Part shown: positions 1-6,868 of the stretch, one piece after another | How positions within the stretch are numbered: the stretch's first letter is position 1 | How the letters are laid out: each line of letters opens with the position of its first letter | Source of the DNA: SURF-13 sp041695325 | GTDB lineage: Bacteria > Pseudomonadota > Gammaproteobacteria > SURF-13 | NCBI GenBank assembly: GCA_041695325.1 | Contig: JBGFRC010000012.1 | Span: 1-22,389, forward strand | Direction of reading: 5' to 3' | Length of the DNA: 22,389 nt | Made by a program: the position numbers and the translations under genes | Notes under the pieces: model-generated | Database searches by the model: none | The model's input: only the letters and a program-made list of their open reading frames with translations | What the model was told of the DNA's origin: nothing

Positions 1-2
1 CT

Positions 3-38
3 AAAAATAAAAAGGCAGCCCCCGTTCAGGGGACCGCC
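3..38 (-). terminator. Rho-independent terminator downstream of the PuuD-like gene
   Basis: On the minus strand, arms at 29-38 and 14-23 form a 10-bp GC-rich stem containing two G.U pairs, with a 5-nt loop (24-28). The stem is followed by a T-rich tail covering positions 13 to 3. It lies about 70 nt beyond the stop codon of the minus-strand gene ending at 108. A second, weaker hairpin (TTATCCG/CGGATAA, 64-70 and 75-81) lies between them without a T-tract. Confidence 0.8.
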
Positions 39-107
39 ACTTTAAATTTCTTAATTTTACCGCTTATCCGTTTGCGGATAAATACACGGGCATTGTTGAT
101 CAGACAA

Positions 108-599
108 TTAAACGCCGTGCGCGGACGCCGCCATAAAATACAGCATGGGAATGGACAGCACGGTGTTGACGCGCGAAGTCAGAAACGCCACGCGCCGCGC
201 CTTGGCCTTTTCCTGATCGGTGGCCGGCTTCAGTCCCAGCACCTTTTTCTGATTGGGCCAGATCAGGCCCCATACGTTCAATAACATGATGGTGCCGAGC
301 CAGGCGCCGATGCCGATCACGGCGTCATCGCCCTGCAAGCCGAAGGCGGGCACAAAGCGCTCGCCCAGCAACGCCGCACCGGCGAGCCAGGTGACCAGCG
401 CCGCCCAGCGGAACCACAGCAGCGCGCGCGGCAGCACGTATTTGGTGATGCCCGCGCCGCCCGGCCCGCCCTCATCGGCGTTGGCCGCCGCCATCGCGGG
501 GGCCTGCACCAGATTGAAATAATACAGCAGGCCGATCCAGGTGATGCCCGCGAGAAAATGTATCCAGCGCGCGATGAACGGTACCCATTCATTTTCCAT
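108..599 (-). CDS. PuuD-like (urate hydroxylase membrane domain) integral membrane protein
   Basis: The 163-residue protein has four predicted membrane helices, at about residues 8-31, 59-80, 92-114 and 143-161. It carries features typical of the Urate_ox_N/PuuD membrane domain: RWIHFLAGITWIG near the N-terminus (His14 is a possible haem ligand), LLWFRWAALVTWLAG, NVWGLIWPNQKKV (about 108-120) and SRVNTVLSIPMLYFM. PuuD proper oxidises urate and has a C-terminal cytochrome c domain. That domain is absent here, so the substrate is unknown. The ATG at 599 is chosen because GAGGA lies 8 nt upstream and the hydrophobic segment begins soon after. The longer frame up to 758 would have an unlikely polar leader that overlaps the upstream peptide gene. 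It is probably cotranscribed with that peptide, 38 nt away. Membership is recognised from motifs; the function is uncertain. Confidence 0.8.
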   Translation of the reverse strand: MENEWVPFIARWIHFLAGITWIGLLYYFNLVQAPAMAAANADEGGPGGAGITKYVLPRALLWFRWAALVTWLAGAALLGERFVPAFGLQGDDAVIGIGAWLGTIMLLNVWGLIWPNQKKVLGLKPATDQEKAKARRVAFLTSRVNTVLSIPMLYFMAASAHGV

Positions 600-637
600 G
601 ATTTTATTCCTCTTGTTGGTGGACGCTACGGTGAACG

Positions 638-730
638 TTACACAAGGACATTGGCGAGGAACGCCAGAATCACCGTCAGCACCAGGCCTGATATAATGGT
701 TCCGGTAATTGAATCCAGCGGGTTTTTCAT
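638..730 (-). CDS. 30-residue single-pass membrane peptide
   Basis: This small frame starts with ATG at 728-730 and stops with TAA at 638-640. It has a strong GGAGGAA ribosome binding site 5-6 nt upstream. The peptide begins MKNPLDSITG and continues as an uninterrupted hydrophobic stretch rich in Ile, Leu and Val (about residues 11-30), so it would form one transmembrane helix with a short charged N-terminus. It lies 38 nt upstream of the PuuD-like gene on the same strand, which suggests a two-gene operon and perhaps a small subunit or assembly partner of that membrane protein. No family is recognised. The case for a real gene rests on the Shine-Dalgarno sequence, the coherent hydrophobic composition and the operon position. 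Confidence 0.65.
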   Translation of the reverse strand: MKNPLDSITGTIISGLVLTVILAFLANVLV

Positions 731-760
731 TGTTTCTTCCTCCATGGTCAGCAATCACGA

Positions 761-920
761 CTAGCAGGTTGTTGAAAAAGCCCTTCCATGGGCTTTTTCA
801 ACTCGCAAGGCGAAAAGTGTCATTTTCGCTTTGCTTCATTTTTCAAGCACATAAAGCGTGCTTGAAAAATGGCGGCGCGTCCCTGCACCGCACGCAGGCT
901 GTTTCTCAACAGCCTGCTAG
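761..920. mobile_element. MITE-like hairpin element, copy A (CTAG target duplication)
   Basis: The element is flanked by a direct repeat CTAG (761-764 and 917-920). Its termini are inverted: CAGGTTGTTG at the left and the complement of CAGGCTGTTG at the right. Inside are four hairpins: arms 771-783/790-802 (13 bp), 805-816/823-834 (12 bp with one G.U), 837-850/858-871 (14 bp) and 894-903/908-917 (10 bp). It contains no coding frame that looks real. It is homologous to the element at 3342-3528 in the opposite orientation, and shares its termini with the one at 13562-13741. It fills most of the divergent intergenic region between the 30-aa peptide gene and the amidotransferase gene. The YTAR-type duplication would fit mobilisation by an IS5-group transposase, which is an inference. 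Confidence 0.8.
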
Positions 921-976
921 CGGCTCAAAGAGTAAAACAGCCCGCGTGACAATGCAATACAAGGAATCCCCACAGC

Positions 977-2752
977 GTGTGCGGAATTAGCGGCGAACTG
1001 CGGCTGGACAGCGCCGCTCCCGATTCGGCGGCGGTGCGGCGCATGACCGAGGCGCTGGCACGGCGCGGGCCGGACGACAGCGGCCTTTACAGCGACGGCC
1101 CGCTCGCTTTCGGCCACCGGCGGCTCGCCGTCATAGATTTGTCACAGCGCTCGCACCAGCCCATGGTGGATGATGCGCTGCAACTCGCCATCGTCTTCAA
1201 CGGCACCATCTACAATTACAAAACTCTGCGTGCGGAATTATCGGCGCAGGGTTACCGATTCTTTTCCGACGGCGACACCGAAGTCATCATCAAGGCCTAC
1301 GCCGCCTGGGGCGAGCGCTGCGCGGAGCGGCTGCACGGCATGTTCTCCTTCGCCGTCTGGAACATGAACAAACAAACCCTGTTCCTTGCGCGCGACCGCT
1401 TGGGCATCAAGCCGCTGTATTACAGCCGCACGCAAAATTATTTTCGTTTTGCCTCCACCACCCAGGCGCTGCTCGCGGCGGGCGGGGTGGATACCCGCAT
1501 AGACCCGGTCGCGCTGCATCATCAGCTCACGCTGCACGCCGTCATCCCCGCGCCGCGCACGATTCTGCAAGGCGTGCGCAAGCTTGCGCCCGCGACCACC
1601 ATGACCATCACCGTGCAAGGCGCCGCCAGCATACACCGCTATTGGGAATTAAAAGCGCAACGTCCGGCGCAGCCGAAAACCGAACAGGAGTGGATAGCCG
1701 CCGTGCATCAACGCTTAAGCGCGGCGGTGGAAAAACGGCGCCTGATCGCCGACGTGCCGGTGGGCGTGCTGCTCTCCGGCGGGCTCGATTCCAGTCTGAT
1801 CGTCGCGCTGCTCGCCGAGGCGGGGCAAAAAAATCTGCGCACCTTTTCCATCGGCTTTGAAGACGTGGGCGGGGAAAAGGGCAGCGAGTTTGAATACTCC
1901 GATCAGGTCGCCGCGCGTTATGCGACGCAACATCGCCGGTTTTTGATTCCCAACGGCGAAGTGCTCACACGCCTGCCGGAATGCGTGCGCAACATGTCCG
2001 AGCCCATGGCGGCGCAGGACGCCGTCGCCTTTTATTTGCTGGCCGAGCGCGTATCGAAAGAGGTCAAGGTGGTGCAAAGCGGCCAGGGCGCGGATGAAGT
2101 ATTCGGCGGCTATTTCTGGTATCCGCTGATGCAGCAGGAAACCGGCAGCGAGTTGGAACGCTTCCGCAAACACTATTTTGACCGCACGCATCAGGAGTTT
2201 CTGGAGACCGTTGCCCCTGAGTATCACGGCGCGGATCATACCTCGGAACTGATCGGCGAATTACTCGCCGCGCCGGGTGCGGAGACGTTCATGGATCGCG
2301 TACTGCGCATGGATGTCACCACCCTGATCGTGGACGACCCCGTCAAGCGCGTGGACAATATGACCATGGCCTGGGGGCTGGAGGCGCGGGTGCCGTTTCT
2401 CGATCACGAGCTGGCGGAGCTGGCCCTGAGCATGCCGCCGGAGCTGAAACTGAAATCCGGCGGCAAGCACCCGCTGAAAACCATCGCGCGCGGATTATTG
2501 CCCGGCGCCGTCATTGACCGGCCCAAGGGCTACTTCCCCCTGCCCGCGCTGAAATACGTGCGCGGTGAATTTCTGGACTTCATGCGCGAGGTGTTGAATT
2601 CCGAAACTTGCCACCGGCGCGGCCTGTTTCAGCGCGCCTATGTGGAGAAACTGCTCGCCGCTCCTGAAAAATACATGACGCCGCTCAACGGCAGCAAGCT
2701 GTGGCATCTGGCGCTGCTGGAATATTGGTTGCAATTGAATACAGGCGCTTGA
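977..2752 (+). CDS. asnO: N-acetylglutaminylglutamine amidotransferase (asparagine synthase family)
   Basis: The 591-residue class II glutamine amidotransferase has Cys2 exposed after Met removal as the glutaminase nucleophile (MCGISGEL). The N-terminal Ntn-hydrolase domain covers about 1-215, with GPDDSG, HRRLAVIDLS and FNGTIYNY. The synthetase domain follows, with the PP-loop SGGLDSS at 267-273 and QGADEVFGGY later. Overall length and phrases such as SEPMAAQDAVAFYLL and VKVVQSGQGADEVF match the trio-type amidotransferase that converts N-acetylglutaminylglutamine to its amide NAGGN, an osmoprotectant, better than ordinary AsnB. The start is GTG at 977, with AAGGA at 961-965 as a rather distant ribosome site. 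The usual ATP-grasp/acetyltransferase partner (ngg) is not adjacent. The alternative is a plain asparagine synthetase. Confidence 0.82.
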   Translation: MCGISGELRLDSAAPDSAAVRRMTEALARRGPDDSGLYSDGPLAFGHRRLAVIDLSQRSHQPMVDDALQLAIVFNGTIYNYKTLRAELSAQGYRFFSDGDTEVIIKAYAAWGERCAERLHGMFSFAVWNMNKQTLFLARDRLGIKPLYYSRTQNYFRFASTTQALLAAGGVDTRIDPVALHHQLTLHAVIPAPRTILQGVRKLAPATTMTITVQGAASIHRYWELKAQRPAQPKTEQEWIAAVHQRLSAAVEKRRLIADVPVGVLLSGGLDSSLIVALLAEAGQKNLRTFSIGFEDVGGEKGSEFEYSDQVAARYATQHRRFLIPNGEVLTRLPECVRNMSEPMAAQDAVAFYLLAERVSKEVKVVQSGQGADEVFGGYFWYPLMQQETGSELERFRKHYFDRTHQEFLETVAPEYHGADHTSELIGELLAAPGAETFMDRVLRMDVTTLIVDDPVKRVDNMTMAWGLEARVPFLDHELAELALSMPPELKLKSGGKHPLKTIARGLLPGAVIDRPKGYFPLPALKYVRGEFLDFMREVLNSETCHRRGLFQRAYVEKLLAAPEKYMTPLNGSKLWHLALLEYWLQLNTGA

Positions 2753-2800
2753 TCGTTCATGAGCCGGCGGCCTTCTACGGCGGATGACCGCAATCAACCC

Positions 2801-3220
2801 TCATGACCGTGCGCAAACCTTCTGTGCTTCGCATAATTCGTAAAGGCGGCAGAAGCTGAGGTTCTTAAGATGCGCGCCAATAAGCATGGCGCTGGCGGAA
2901 AGGGTGAATAACGTTTCCCAAAGCTCACCCACCATCTCGCCTGCGGCGAAAGCGGCGAACGCCAGAATAGCCCAGCTCAGCAGCGCAACAGCGAGCACCC
3001 AAAGCCTGCCGTGCCGCCGGTACCCCGGTATGAAGGCGCATACTCCAGTCCTCATCAGCAGCAAGGCCAGGATTTGGTGAGTGATTTCCTGCGCCAGAAA
3101 TCCAAGGCCAAGCCCGGGCAGAAATATCACGCTGAGCGGCAGCATCAGGCAATGCGCCACGCACAGGCTGGAGGCGGAAATACCCATTCTGTCCCGGTGT
3201 GGAACGTATGTTGTAAACAT
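2801..3220 (-). CDS. MerC-domain membrane protein, probably zinc-related
   Basis: The 139-residue membrane protein matches the MerC family. It has the opening DRMGISASSLCVAHCL with the Cys20/His23/Cys24 metal-site pattern, GYRRHGR after the second helix, and a C-terminal ETLFT...GAHLKNLSFCR. About four membrane helices are apparent. MerC proteins were named for mercury uptake, but no merR, merT, merP or merA is present. Instead the gene lies beside zur, with a Zur-like palindrome about 60-90 nt upstream of its start, so transport of or response to zinc is more likely. The ATG at 3220 has a good AGGAAGGAA ribosome site. Downstream it converges with the amidotransferase gene, 48 nt away, with no clear terminator seen. 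Confidence 0.78.
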   Translation of the reverse strand: MFTTYVPHRDRMGISASSLCVAHCLMLPLSVIFLPGLGLGFLAQEITHQILALLLMRTGVCAFIPGYRRHGRLWVLAVALLSWAILAFAAFAAGEMVGELWETLFTLSASAMLIGAHLKNLSFCRLYELCEAQKVCARS

Positions 3221-3281
3221 TTTTATTTCCTTCCTAAGCTGATTTTCCCCGATCGGAATTCAGGATTGCTTCAGCACCCTT

Positions 3282-3308
3282 TATACATGCAACATAGTTG
3301 CATTTATA
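3282..3308. promoter_or_regulatory. Predicted Zur operator upstream of merC
   Basis: The core palindrome ATGCAACATAGTTGCAT (3287-3303) extends outward with one mismatched pair to TATA arms at 3282 and 3308. The same 17-bp pattern recurs at 4135-4151 in front of zur. Its position 60-90 nt upstream of the merC start suits a repressor site. Assignment to Zur is inferred from the neighbouring regulator and Znu genes. Confidence 0.65.
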
Positions 3309-3341
3309 GACAACAAAAAACCCGGGTTCATCCACCCAGCG

Positions 3342-3528
3342 TTAGCAGGGTGTTGATAAACCCTGTTTATCAACACCCTGCGGTGCGGTGCAGGGAAGAG
3401 CGTAGCGAAGGGTTCCACCGCCATTTTTCAAACACGGAAGTGTTTGAAAAATGAAGCAAAGCAAAAATCGCATTTTTGCTTTGCGTGGTTGATAAAGTCC
3501 AGGATGGACTTTATCAACACCCTGTTAG
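3342..3528. mobile_element. MITE-like hairpin element, copy B (TTAG target duplication), overlapping the zur 3' end
   Basis: The element is bounded by the direct repeat TTAG (3342-3345 and 3525-3528). Its inverted termini are CAGGGTGTTGAT at 3346 and the matching complement ending at 3524. Hairpins have arms 3345-3361/3365-3381 (17 bp), 3422-3435/3440-3453 (14 bp), 3456-3468/3472-3484 (13 bp) and 3488-3500/3506-3518 (13 bp). Read in reverse complement it aligns with copy A hairpin by hairpin, with paired base changes that keep the stems intact. Its right end supplies the last four codons and the stop codon of zur. No open frame inside looks coding. Confidence 0.82.
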
Positions 3529-4083
3529 GGGATGGTTCGCCAGCCTGCACGGCGGCTTCCTGTTGGCGGAAAGCTTGTGCAGCTTGTTTCCGGGTAAACA
3601 TTGAGCGCACAAGCCTTTTACGGTCAATTCAAGTTTCTGTGCGCGATAGCCTTTCGGTAGTTTGATTGAACAGGATTTGCCGGTATCTTTCAGACAAAAT
3701 ACCCTGCAACAACAGTTACACTTGAAATGCGCGTGCTGCCCGGCGTGTTCCTCATCCGCCACGTTGTACCGCCACACCCGATCATCGCCCGGAATCTTGT
3801 GGGCAAGGCGTTGGCGGGTCAGCCATGCCAGCACGCGGTATACGGTAACCCGGTCAATAGCGTGGGCCCGGCCTGTCTGCGCCTGCTTGCGCGCTGCGCG
3901 CAGGCAAGTGCGCCCTGTCTGCGTGCGATGCACAGGCAGGCCAAGGCGGCTTTCTATTTCATGGTGAGTCAACGCGCGCCCGGCCTCCAACAAAGCCGCC
4001 AGCACCTGAACGCGCGCCGTTGTCACCCGTGCGCCCGTATGGCGAATCATGTCTTCAGCGGTGTTGGAAAACAGGGTGGTCAT
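3514..4083 (-). CDS. zur: Zinc uptake regulator Zur (Fur family) with an in-frame insertion
   Basis: The 189-residue Fur-family repressor has a winged helix with MIRHTGARVTTARVQVL and the recognition helix IDRVTVYRVLAWL. It then has RVWRYN, the metal site HAHFKCNCCCRVFCL with a CxxC pair, and a second pair in GLCAQC. LPKGYRAQKLELTVKGLC is characteristic of Zur rather than Fur. Residues about 49-75 (Arg- and Gln-rich) have no counterpart in typical Zur proteins and are encoded by a GC-rich palindromic segment. The C-terminal Leu-Thr-Gly-Cys and the stop come from MITE copy B. The start at 4083 is chosen because MTTLFSN fits family N-termini and an upstream start would run into the operator at 4135-4151. 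No strong ribosome site is visible. It is divergent from the znu operon, so autoregulation is likely. Confidence 0.85.
   Translation of the reverse strand: MTTLFSNTAEDMIRHTGARVTTARVQVLAALLEAGRALTHHEIESRLGLPVHRTQTGRTCLRAARKQAQTGRAHAIDRVTVYRVLAWLTRQRLAHKIPGDDRVWRYNVADEEHAGQHAHFKCNCCCRVFCLKDTGKSCSIKLPKGYRAQKLELTVKGLCAQCLPGNKLHKLSANRKPPCRLANHPLTGC
3870..3942. repeat. GC-rich palindromic in-frame insertion inside zur
   Basis: Imperfect terminal inverted repeats lie at 3870-3882 (GGCCTGTCTGCGC) and 3930-3942 (complement GGCCTGCCTGTGC, 11 of 13 matching). Between them is a strong internal palindrome centred near 3895 (GCGCGC-T-GCGCGC flanked by GCCT and AGGC). CCTGTCTGCG also appears twice in direct orientation. 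The segment corresponds to about 24-27 extra residues between the helix ending EIESRLG and the recognition helix. It resembles a small palindromic repeat inserted in frame, and is unrelated to the three MITE-like elements. Confidence 0.55.
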
Positions 4084-4134
4084 GTTTGCAATTCGGGTTC
4101 CCTTGTTATGTATTTCAGCACGGATCACCGCGTT

Positions 4135-4151
4135 ATGCAACTCTATTGCAT
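4135..4151. promoter_or_regulatory. Predicted Zur operator in the zur/znu divergent promoter
   Basis: The palindrome ATGCAACTCTATTGCAT is identical at 14 of 17 positions to the one upstream of merC. It lies 52 nt before the zur start and 80 nt before the first gene of the porin-znuA-znuB operon, so one site could repress both directions. Zur binding is inferred. Confidence 0.68.
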
Positions 4152-4230
4152 TTAAAGCGGACGCTGGTTATCATACCGCAGAAGCACCACTCATGCTATT
4201 GCAGCAAAAACCTTTGGGATCGAGCCCTTG

Positions 4231-4533
4231 ATGCGCGCGCGACTATTCGGCAATCGAATCCGCTTCGGCAGGCTGCTGAACCTGCTGCCAGTCTTTGCGC
4301 TGCTGTTCGCGGCGGCGCACGTCAGCCAGCACGACCTGGTGGAGGGCGGCGGCGGCCCCGCTGGACACAGCGAATGCCAGCTCAGTCACGCGCCGGGCGC
4401 GCTGTTATGCGCGTCCTCTTCGGCTACCCTGCTGTTTATTCTTGTCTTTGTCGTAACCTTGACCGGCGCCGCATCTTGCACTCAAACCTCGCTGCGCCTC
4501 TCGCCCATCCGCGCCCCTCCCTCACAGCCCTGA
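4231..4533 (+). CDS. Small His/Cys-containing membrane or secreted protein heading the zinc operon
   Basis: The 100-residue protein has an Arg-rich N-terminus, a hydrophobic segment at about 13-30, a short polar loop with several His (30, 34, 46, 53) and Cys (49, 60), and a second hydrophobic segment at about 63-82. This arrangement recalls the small DUF2946-type proteins often found at the head of metal-transport operons, but similarity is by architecture only. It is the first gene after the Zur-like operator and lies 90 nt before the porin gene, which suggests a periplasmic zinc-related role. ATG at 4231 is preferred over the adjacent TTG at 4228; no convincing ribosome site is visible. Whether it is translated remains uncertain. 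Confidence 0.55.
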   Translation: MRARLFGNRIRFGRLLNLLPVFALLFAAAHVSQHDLVEGGGGPAGHSECQLSHAPGALLCASSSATLLFILVFVVTLTGAASCTQTSLRLSPIRAPPSQP

Positions 4534-4623
4534 TCTTTTTTCATCGGTAGTTCGCTGCCGTAGCGCACCGTATCGGGTGTGCTGTGGCTTTGGTTTTTGA
4601 CCGGATAGAGACAGGAGTCATCC

Positions 4624-5946
4624 ATGTTGACCAGATTCACCCGTTACTCGCGGGCTGCCTCGGCCGCCTGCCTGCTTGGCTATTCAGGCGTTCTGCTCGC
4701 CAACGACGCCGAAGCAATGCAGCAACGCCTGCAGCAACTTGAGCAGGAAATAAAGGCTTTAAAACAGAGCATCAGCGCCATGCAGGATGCCGCCCAGCAA
4801 CATCCCCGCCAGCCCGCGCCAGTTTCTACCGCCGCGCCGCCGGGCGGCCACAGCCCCATCCAAATAGGATTGAGCGGCTTATTTGCCGCCGGCGGATCGA
4901 GCGTGGACAATGAGACTCTGGAGGGCTTGCAGGCCGGCGCGCACGACCCCAACCGCAACGGCTTCACGGTGCAGAACGTGGAGCTTACCCTGAGCGGCAC
5001 GGTGGACCCTTACTTCGACGCGCAGGCCAGCCTCATCTTCCAGATTGACGCCGACGGCGAGACCAAGGTCGAGATGGAGGAGGCCTTTTTCACCACGCGC
5101 GGCCTGCCCGCGGGATTGCAGGTCAAGGGCGGGCAATACTACACCGAGTTTGGCCGCCACAATCCACAACATCCGCACAGTTGGGCCTTCGTGGATCAAC
5201 CTGTGATCCTGTCGCGCCTGCTCGGCGGCGACGGCCTGCGCAGTCAGGGCGCGCGCGTGTCCTGGCTCACACCCGCGCCGTGGTATTCGGAGCTCTATTT
5301 CGGCGCGCAGAATGCCAGCGGCGAGACGGTGACCAGCTTCCTGTACGAGAAGGACAAGAAAGTCGCCGGCTATACCCTGCTGGAGCGCAAGGCGCGCAAT
5401 TTTGATGACCTTCTGTACTCGGCGCGCTGGCTGAACGGTCTGGACCTGTCGGATACCGTGTCCATGAACCTGGGCTTCTCCGGATTGCGGGGACCGAACG
5501 CCAGCGGGTTTAATACCGATACAACGATCTATGGCGCCGATCTGTATCTGAAATGGCAGCCCGCGCAAACCCAGCGCGGCTTCCCGTTCGCGGCCTGGCA
5601 CACAGAACTGCTGAACCGCCGCTATGAGACGGACGACGCCACGCTCAAGGACTGGGGCGGATTCACCCAGGCGCTGTGGGGCTTCACGCCCGGCTGGGTG
5701 GCGGGCCTGCGCCTGGAATACGCCGAAGCAAGCGGCGGGGCGGGATCGTATGACATCAGCGCCGACGCGCGGCGCGCCAACCGCACGCGCCTGTCGCCCA
5801 ACCTGACCTGGTATCCCACCGAGTACAGCAAGCTGCGCTTGCAGTACAACCGCGATTGGGCGGAGCATCTGCCGGAGAAGGACGCGCACGCGTTGTGGTT
5901 GCAGATGGAGTTCAGCCTCGGCGCGCACGCCGCGCATACTTTTTAG
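4624..5946 (+). CDS. Outer-membrane beta-barrel porin, putative zinc-regulated
   Basis: The 440-residue exported protein has a signal peptide over about 1-26 (cleavage near LLAND) and a Gln/Leu-rich coiled coil over about 32-57, as in porins with a periplasmic trimerisation segment. A Pro/Ala-rich linker and a long region of alternating amphipathic strands follow. The C-terminus ends in Phe (AAHTF), the usual outer-membrane assembly signal. QNVELTLSGTVDPYFDAQASL and VKGGQYYTEFGRHNPQHPHSW fit the porin family often found beside Znu-type transporters. An AGGAG site lies 8 nt before the ATG. ZnuA follows after 9 nt, so the two are almost certainly cotranscribed. The likely role is passage of zinc or a zinc complex across the outer membrane when Zur is derepressed. 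Substrate is inferred from context only. Confidence 0.8.
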   Translation: MLTRFTRYSRAASAACLLGYSGVLLANDAEAMQQRLQQLEQEIKALKQSISAMQDAAQQHPRQPAPVSTAAPPGGHSPIQIGLSGLFAAGGSSVDNETLEGLQAGAHDPNRNGFTVQNVELTLSGTVDPYFDAQASLIFQIDADGETKVEMEEAFFTTRGLPAGLQVKGGQYYTEFGRHNPQHPHSWAFVDQPVILSRLLGGDGLRSQGARVSWLTPAPWYSELYFGAQNASGETVTSFLYEKDKKVAGYTLLERKARNFDDLLYSARWLNGLDLSDTVSMNLGFSGLRGPNASGFNTDTTIYGADLYLKWQPAQTQRGFPFAAWHTELLNRRYETDDATLKDWGGFTQALWGFTPGWVAGLRLEYAEASGGAGSYDISADARRANRTRLSPNLTWYPTEYSKLRLQYNRDWAEHLPEKDAHALWLQMEFSLGAHAAHTF

Positions 5947-5955
5947 GAGCGCGCC

Positions 5956-6867
5956 ATGCAACTCATACACAGACTTGTTTTGGCCATCGGCCTGATAGCG
6001 CTGCCGCTCTTCTCCCAGGCCGCGCTCAAGGTGGTGGCCACTACGCAAGACCTCGCAGCCATCGCTCAAGAACTGGGCGGGAACCGGGTGGAGGCGATCA
6101 GCCTCACCCCGGGCACGCGCGACCCGCACTACGCCGAGGCCAAGCCCGGCATGATCCGCCAGGTGCATCAGGCCGATCTGTTGCTGCTGGTCGGGGCCGA
6201 TCTGGAAATCGGCTGGCTGCCGCCGCTGTTGCAGGCGGCGCGCAATGCACGGGTGTTGCCCGGCAGCGGCGGCTATCTTGATCTTTCCACCACGGTGCCG
6301 CTGTTGGGCGCGCCCAGCGCGCCGGTGACGCGCGCCATGGGCGACGTGCATGCCCAAGGCAATCCTCACTACTGGCTGAATCCGGCCAACGGGCTGCGTA
6401 TGGCGCGAGCCATCGCCGCGCGCCTCGCCGCGCTGGATAACGCGCATGCGGCGGACTACCAAGCCAGGCTGGCAAACTTTGAGCAACGGTTGCAGACCAA
6501 AATCACTGCGTGGCAAGCGGCGCTCGCGCCGCTCAAGGGCAAATCGGTGATCGCCTACCACGACTCCTTTCCGTATCTCGCCGACGCCTTCGGCTTGCGC
6601 ATCGTCGCTCATGTGGAGCCGGTGCCCGGCATCGCGCCCGGTCCCGCCCACCTGCAAAAGCTGGCGGCGCGCATCAAGTCGGATCAGGTAGGATTGTTGA
6701 TTATGGAACCTTACTACGAACGGCGCTCGGCGAATTATCTCGCTGAACAAACCGGCGTCAAGATCGCCGTGTTGCCGCAGTCGGTGGGGAGCGCGCCGGA
6801 GATCGTGACCTATTTCGATCTGTTCGACGCCATCGTCGCCGCGTTGCAAAAGGCCGGGGCACTTTGA
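5956..6867 (+). CDS. znuA: Zinc ABC transporter periplasmic binding protein ZnuA
   Basis: The 303-residue cluster A-I (TroA-like) solute-binding protein has a signal peptide ending near residue 22 (FSQAALKVVATT). Metal-ligand histidines are recognisable as His58 in TRDPHYAEAKP, His138 in GNPHYWLNP and His202 in AYHDSFPYL. A C-terminal acidic residue, in PEIVTYFDLFD, would complete the site. It lacks the long His-rich loop of enterobacterial ZnuA; only a short MGDVHAQG stretch occupies that place. A GGAG site precedes the ATG. It lies between the porin and ZnuB genes, one base from the latter. With a Zur-like operator in front of the operon, zinc is favoured over manganese or iron. Confidence 0.88.
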   Translation: MQLIHRLVLAIGLIALPLFSQAALKVVATTQDLAAIAQELGGNRVEAISLTPGTRDPHYAEAKPGMIRQVHQADLLLLVGADLEIGWLPPLLQAARNARVLPGSGGYLDLSTTVPLLGAPSAPVTRAMGDVHAQGNPHYWLNPANGLRMARAIAARLAALDNAHAADYQARLANFEQRLQTKITAWQAALAPLKGKSVIAYHDSFPYLADAFGLRIVAHVEPVPGIAPGPAHLQKLAARIKSDQVGLLIMEPYYERRSANYLAEQTGVKIAVLPQSVGSAPEIVTYFDLFDAIVAALQKAGAL

Positions 6868-6868
6868 A

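Noticed and set aside
761..920. Reading the hairpin elements as simple transcription terminators or a CRISPR array
   Set aside because: There are several different hairpins per element, 4-bp flanking direct repeats and shared inverted termini. There is no regular repeat-spacer pattern and no consistent T-tract at the outer edge.
2801..3220. A mercury-resistance operon, suggested by the MerC domain
   Set aside because: No merR, merT, merP or merA is nearby, and the context is zinc regulation.
3444..4550. Plus-strand frames across zur (101-176 residues)
   Set aside because: They are antisense to zur or out of frame with the small membrane protein, with Cys/Arg-rich low-quality composition.
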